NCBI GenBank assembly: GCA_014925825.1
Contig: JACGCK010000136.1
Location: forward strand, 56,908-120,907
Length of the DNA: 64,000 nucleotides
Direction: 5' to 3'
From: Pholiota molesta
Lineage: Eukaryota; Basidiomycota; Agaricomycetes; Agaricales; Strophariaceae
Positions 59,631-64,000 of the stretch are shown piece after piece. The number at the start of each line of letters is the position of its first letter. Within the stretch, counting starts at the first letter, position 1. Under the pieces are notes generated by a model that was not told where the DNA came from, made no database searches, and saw only the letters and a program-made list of their open reading frames with translations. The position numbers and the translations under genes were made by a program.

Positions 59631-61630
59631 CTCATCGTCCTGGCCGTGTACACTCAAACGTAGACCCGCTATCCAGACTACCAAGAATTCCGCCGCACAA
59701 TTCACCTATACGTGACGACCTAGAAGCGATTACTCAAGATGAAACGAAACGAAATATCGCCCAACTAGCGGAAGACAAGTCATCACACACGCCAGCTCCT
59801 AAAGCCGCCTTTTGTGTGAGTTGGTGGGAGGAGGTTATACAGAAGGAAGCCCTCCCCGTCCTCACAAGACGGCAATCCGCTTTGGCCAAAACGAATGAGC
59901 CCTCGGACGAGTCAAGCGACTCGGACAAGGCACCGGAGATCAAACCAGCCAACAAACCCCCTCACACAGCGAATGAATCGAAGGAGACGTCAGGAACTTC
60001 TCCCATCGACGATCTCCCTTTCCCGGATAATGATCATTGGACGTATCCTGCAGACTTCGTGAAACCACTAGAGCCTCCCGAAGACGACTGGGAACGAAAA
60101 TCCCATTTGCTCATATCATGGGACGAGTCCTTGAGAAGAGATTCGAACAAGGATACAAGTCGGACGCTTTCTTCAAAAGGAAATATTTGGATGAGATATC
60201 TAGTCCCAACACCGTCGTTACCCCATCGCATTTTAGCAAAGCAAGCAATGGACTACTCTACTTCCTTGATGCTGAATGGAAAACTCATCTTTGTGTTCCT
60301 AAATCCATGATCAACTACGTGCTCGAATGGATCCACGATTCTCCTATGGAAAGCGCTCATGAGGGATTTAAAAGATTCAACGCTCGAATTCAGGAACTAT
60401 TCTTTTGGCCAAACATGCTCAGAGACACCCACCTCTTTTGCGAAACTTGTGACATCTGTCAGAAGATAAAAACCGATCACCGCAAGAAAATGGGAGCTCT
60501 TCGTCCCGCATATCCCCTCGTCCCTTTGCCACCGTTTCCTTGGACCTTATTACTGGATTACCCCCATCCGGAGAAGACAAATTCACCGCTATTCTCGTCA
60601 TAGTGGATAATTAACAAAATACGCTATAATCATCCCGACGCACAATGAATTAGATAGAGAAGGCTTCGCCAAACTATTCGTGGAAAGAGTAGCCAATATC
60701 TATGGTCTTCCTTCCAGGATCATAACCGACAGAGACAAGCGGTGGGCCACCGACTTCTGGAAATCCATCATCGCTAATTACGGAGGAAAAATGACTATGT
60801 CCTCATCTCATCACCCTCAAACGGATGGGCAGACCGAAATCCTCAACGCTACCATCGAACAGATGCTTAGGGCTTACGTTGCGAAAGATCGCAAAAGCTG
60901 GTCGGATTGGCTTAGCGTGCTGACCTTCGCTTACAACTCCTCAATTCACTCGTCGACGACCCATTCCCCAACCTTCTCCTGATGGGCTATGAACCGCGCC
61001 TAACGTCCAGTATCCTTTCTTCGGAAATGAATCTCGATGCTCGACCCTTCCTACCAAGTCAGAAAGCAGAAGACTTCATCGCTACCATCGAGGAGAAACG
61101 TCAAACAGCCAAAGACGCCTTAGCATTAGCTCAAGAAAGACAAGCCAAAGCTTACAACAAAGGCAGAAGACCAGTGGACAACATCAACGTCGGCGACCTC
61201 GTCCTCGTCAACCCTCATACTTACGATTGGTTGAAACCGAAGGAACTGGAAAGAAACTCGTCCAACGCACCATCGGCCCTTTGAAGTGTTGGAAAAAATC
61301 AGCCCCGTCGTCTATCGCCTAAGATTACCTGACACCTATCCGATGCATCCTGTGTTCAACATCGCTCACCTCAAAAAGTATCATGAGTCACCCAAGGAAT
61401 TCGGGCAACGCAGCTCCCTTCCCCCGACTCGCGATTTTCTCGCCTCGCCAGAGTACGAAGTGGAAGCTATTCTAGGACATCGATTGACCAGCAATAAATC
61501 TGGAAACAGGCGACAATTCCTTATACGATGGGCTGGATACGGACCCGCCGACGATTCATGGATCTCAGAATACGATCTTCGAAACGCACCTGAGCTCAAG
61601 CGCGATTACCTCAAGCTTCATAATCTGTAG
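59591..61630 (+). pseudogene. Integrase and chromodomain of the gypsy element
   Basis: It continues from RNase H (RITHRPGRVHSNVDPLSRLP) through an acidic linker to the integrase. An HHCC zinc finger is visible (His in EWIHDSPMESAHEGF; CETCDICQ). The core has IITDRDKRWATDFW with the second catalytic Asp and HPQTDGQTEILN with the catalytic Glu. The first Asp region is disturbed near 60545: the usual Asp just before ITGLP is not in a readable frame. Further breaks lie near 60110, 60605, 60980 and 61255. The end, 61445-61630, is a chromodomain (EYEVEAILGHRL, FLIRWAGYGPADDSWISE). Confidence 0.8.
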
Positions 61631-62186
61631 TTGACCTTGTTCCCCCTGCGCAAATTTTTACCATTACTTTTTTTTGTAACCTTATTATTACATTATGCAT
61701 TTCTCTATCACTGGCTTTGTACACGCGCTCGCTCTAGAGTAGATAAAACGATATTTTTACGACTATTCCTATTAGTGTTGAGTTACTATGTTCGGTCACG
61801 TCACGTGGCCTTTCGTTGATATCAGATTGGCCAAACTCGGCCTTTCTTCTTCATTCCTTCATCTTCAACGAAGTCGCTTGCTGCCGCGTACGCGACGTCA
61901 GTTACGGAGTTGAACGAGATCTCGAATAGCTCAAGCTTGGCTGCAGCTCTGCGGAGTAGCGTCAGTGTTGTGCGGAGTACAGATCTCTTATCCATTTCTT
62001 TGTCCTTCCCTCCAAGATGGATGCCGACATGCATGAGCGCAGTCGCGAATTCACCTTCCTCACTCCCCGCTGCATTCAATCGCAGGCTACCTCGATCTCC
62101 CCGCCGTCTTTGCCGCATGAAGTTCTACTTCCCAAGTTCTCCGTGATCGCGTCTCGTTCGTTGGTGGGTCAACAAACGCTGGAGCT
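61631..62186. other. AT-rich spacer between the integrase end and the terminal ORF
   Basis: It begins with a T-rich stretch and then becomes more balanced. A frame at 62017-62186 may belong to the following ORF, separated by a one-base shift near 62120. No polypurine tract plus LTR start could be identified with confidence. Confidence 0.4.
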
Positions 62187-64000
62187 ATGGTCTCCCAACT
62201 CGTCTCTCACGCGTTCTACCCCGGGCTTCGAACGGTTTCTTTCAACGTCGGAACGAGTTTGCCTCCCGAAAAGAGACGATGTGACGGTCATGCCGGTCGA
62301 TTCGACCCAGTCGTATCGCCTCAGCATTACGACGCTCGCAATCCATGGTTCGGATTCATCAAACGTCGCGTCGACGATTCCTTGCCAGAGTGCACTCCGC
62401 TCATTGATGTATGGGACCCGGCTGGACCAGGAAATCGAGGCACCATCCAATGGGCATTCCTAATCAAGCTCGGCCAACGCTACGAAGACATTCGAAATCG
62501 CATGAACGCTAATTCCCAGGTGGAACACATCAATCCCACTATCTGGCAGAACCGCCCACAAAGCGGCAATGCCTCCATTCATCATCACCTGGAAAACGAG
62601 TTCTCCTTCGACGAAGCCGTGGACGCGCTCTTCGAAGTTCAAAGGGGGCTCCGTTTCATGGACGCTTGGAACCGTCTGGCCGAAGCTCTTCTGTTACCAC
62701 CCCAGACTATTACTTCACCCTCAGGAGACATTACACCGGCTGATGACTCGTTAATGGGAGTTTGGATGAATGGCATGGCGGAACGCGAAGGTCTCTGGCT
62801 TTTACATTGCCGAGTTCCTTGCTTCGTCGTCAGCATCGTCGAAAGCACAAACGACTCGATACGAGCAGAACGTTCCAACAAGGCTCTAAATCTCGTCGCC
62901 GGTACCTCTGCCGCCGCTATGAACCGAACCATTTATAAATTCGACATGCACGTCCGAATGGCCGGGAGCGATCTACGGGATATTGATAGAGACATGGGAA
63001 TTCCCGAGAAAGTCCCGGCAACGAATCAATTGGAACGACGCCGCGCGTCTCCCTGGGGCCAGGGCTTTATCAACGGAAAATATGTCGATCCTCGTGATCC
63101 GGAACTCCTGTTCAACCGATGCGTCGCTCCCGTCCCATTGGTGAGAGACGGAGAAATCATACCCCCTCCGGTAGCAAACTTGGCAAACGGGACATGGTCC
63201 AGATGGACGGAAGACACTTTGGAAGACCACATGACCCCCTGCTTGAAAGTACTCGGTAAAAAGCACAAAGATAGGCATGGAAAATTTCGTTACTACGACA
63301 GGATCAGCCACCGTTATCTTTTCTTCGACGAAGAGGTCCCTGTCCCTTCTAATTACATAGCGAATCCGGAAATCTTTGGCTTGCCCGTGCCCAGCATATA
63401 TTTCGTCGAGAACGAAGAGAATAAACGACTGGCGCCGCGGTCAGCGTCTTACTGGATGTACAAGTCGGAACGACCGCGCAGGGAAGACATTGGCATCAGC
63501 TACGCCCCAGCACCCCCGAAATCGAAGCCCTGCGCTCCACTGCCTCAAGCCGCCAACATTTCGTCTCAGGCTGCGAGCGCTTCTACCAGGATACCACCGC
63601 CGGCCATCCGCGCTCCGAGTACTTCACCCAGAATACCACCACCGGCCGTCCGCGCTCCGAGTGTTCCACGTGTCGCCTCACAGCAATCTCTTCCGCGCAG
63701 CCCTCGAAGATCCCCTCCGCGTGCTCCTTATCGATCTCCTCCACGCAGTCCGCGTAGATCCCCTCCTCGCGATTTTCGTCGACCTCTCTCGCGCAGCCCT
63801 CGCCAGTCTTCACTTCACCGTCAAGTACCTTCCCGCCAACGTTCGTTCGCAAGACGGTCGTCCCCACGAGCTCCTTCGGTGCCTCTGCCTTTCGCCAGCA
63901 ACGATCTCCCCCGCCGAAGCTCAGTCTCTTGCAACGTTTCCAGCCAATCGAGCACAAGATGCCCCACGGCGATTCCTACCGGCCACGCAACGACAGCCCG
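62187..64000 (+). CDS. Unidentified long ORF with Arg/Ser/Pro-rich tail (runs off the window)
   Basis: Open from ATG 62187 to the last base (at least 604 codons) with no stop; the frame is closed upstream at 62118. The first 440 residues look globular, with blocks such as LRTVSFNVGTSLPPEKRRCD, IQWAFLIKLGQRYEDIRNRM and GQGFINGKYVDPRDPELLFN. The last 150 residues repeat RSPRRSPPR-like and IPPPAIRAPS-like units, as in RNA-binding or nuclear SR-rich proteins. I recognise no domain. It follows the chromodomain on the same strand after 556 bases, so it may be an extra 3' ORF of the retroelement or a host gene beside it. The true start may be upstream if the frame change near 62120 is an error. Confidence 0.55.
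   Translation, partial: MVSQLVSHAFYPGLRTVSFNVGTSLPPEKRRCDGHAGRFDPVVSPQHYDARNPWFGFIKRRVDDSLPECTPLIDVWDPAGPGNRGTIQWAFLIKLGQRYEDIRNRMNANSQVEHINPTIWQNRPQSGNASIHHHLENEFSFDEAVDALFEVQRGLRFMDAWNRLAEALLLPPQTITSPSGDITPADDSLMGVWMNGMAEREGLWLLHCRVPCFVVSIVESTNDSIRAERSNKALNLVAGTSAAAMNRTIYKFDMHVRMAGSDLRDIDRDMGIPEKVPATNQLERRRASPWGQGFINGKYVDPRDPELLFNRCVAPVPLVRDGEIIPPPVANLANGTWSRWTEDTLEDHMTPCLKVLGKKHKDRHGKFRYYDRISHRYLFFDEEVPVPSNYIANPEIFGLPVPSIYFVENEENKRLAPRSASYWMYKSERPRREDIGISYAPAPPKSKPCAPLPQAANISSQAASASTRIPPPAIRAPSTSPRIPPPAVRAPSVPRVASQQSLPRSPRRSPPRAPYRSPPRSPRRSPPRDFRRPLSRSPRQSSLHRQVPSRQRSFARRSSPRAPSVPLPFASNDLPRRSSVSCNVSSQSSTRCPTAIPTGHATTA

Larger units (their letters stand above)
52560..61630 (+). mobile_element. 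Ty3/gypsy chromovirus (LTR retrotransposon), coding region disrupted
   Basis: In order on the + strand: leader repeats (52901-53468), a Gag-like region (53630 to about 56700) with a CCHC knuckle, aspartic protease, reverse transcriptase, RNase H, integrase and a C-terminal chromodomain ending at 61630. Reverse transcriptase before integrase defines the Ty3/gypsy order, and the chromodomain places it among chromoviruses. About ten frame changes or stops break the coding path. I could not find a matching pair of LTRs inside the window, so both outer borders are uncertain; the left border must lie between the tRNA (52427) and the leader repeats. Confidence 0.82.

Noticed and set aside
52440..62186. 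Pair of LTRs bounding the gypsy element
   Set aside because: I compared the sequence after 61630 with 52440-53630 and found no long match; the 161-bp leader repeats are both upstream of Gag and are not LTRs of each other.

Overview
The window looks like nuclear DNA of a basidiomycete mushroom (Agaricomycetes). The evidence is genes cut into many short exons by roughly 50-80 nt GT-AG introns, membrane-protein families typical of these fungi (DUF6533 and DUF6534), a KDZ-associated protein remnant, and a chromodomain Ty3/gypsy retrotransposon. All gene models were built by eye from splice sites and reading frames; family names come from recognised motifs, not from a search.

Layout. 1-5664: no convincing gene. 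5665-14718: a small membrane-protein cluster with two DUF6534-like paralogues on the + strand (5665-7148 and 13048-14718), a DUF6533-like gene on the - strand between them, and two miniature inverted-repeat elements at 9271-9889 and 9938-10700. 14867-21000 (-): one large eight-exon gene for a six-BRCT Rtt107/Brc1-type DNA-damage scaffold with a very long acidic/basic linker. 23897-24952 (+): an eight-exon GNAT acetyltransferase. 25260-45766: a head-to-tail tandem array of a 6.6-kb unit (three full copies and 656 bp of a fourth). 47704-49556 (+): a GRF zinc-finger protein. 52018-52427 (-): a KDZ-associated C-terminal remnant and a tRNA-Pro-like gene. About 52.5-61.6 kb (+): a disrupted Ty3/gypsy chromovirus with leader repeats. 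62187-64000 (+): an unidentified long ORF with an Arg/Ser/Pro-rich tail that runs off the window.

The most unusual object is the tandem array. Each unit carries a complete DNA transposon bounded by 25-bp inverted repeats and TA duplications. It encodes one five-exon protein of about 1,206 residues that joins an Ulp1-type (C48) cysteine protease to a pogo-like DDD transposase. The transposon sits inside a larger repeated segment that holds a GC-rich sequence, two strong hairpins and short inverted repeats at the unit ends. No single copy is free of frameshifts, but the intact parts of the copies cover the whole gene. The copies differ mostly by one-base indels in short runs and by very few substitutions, and those indels cluster in the middle of the array, so assembly error is a serious alternative to decay. 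The single-copy genes around it splice into clean frames.
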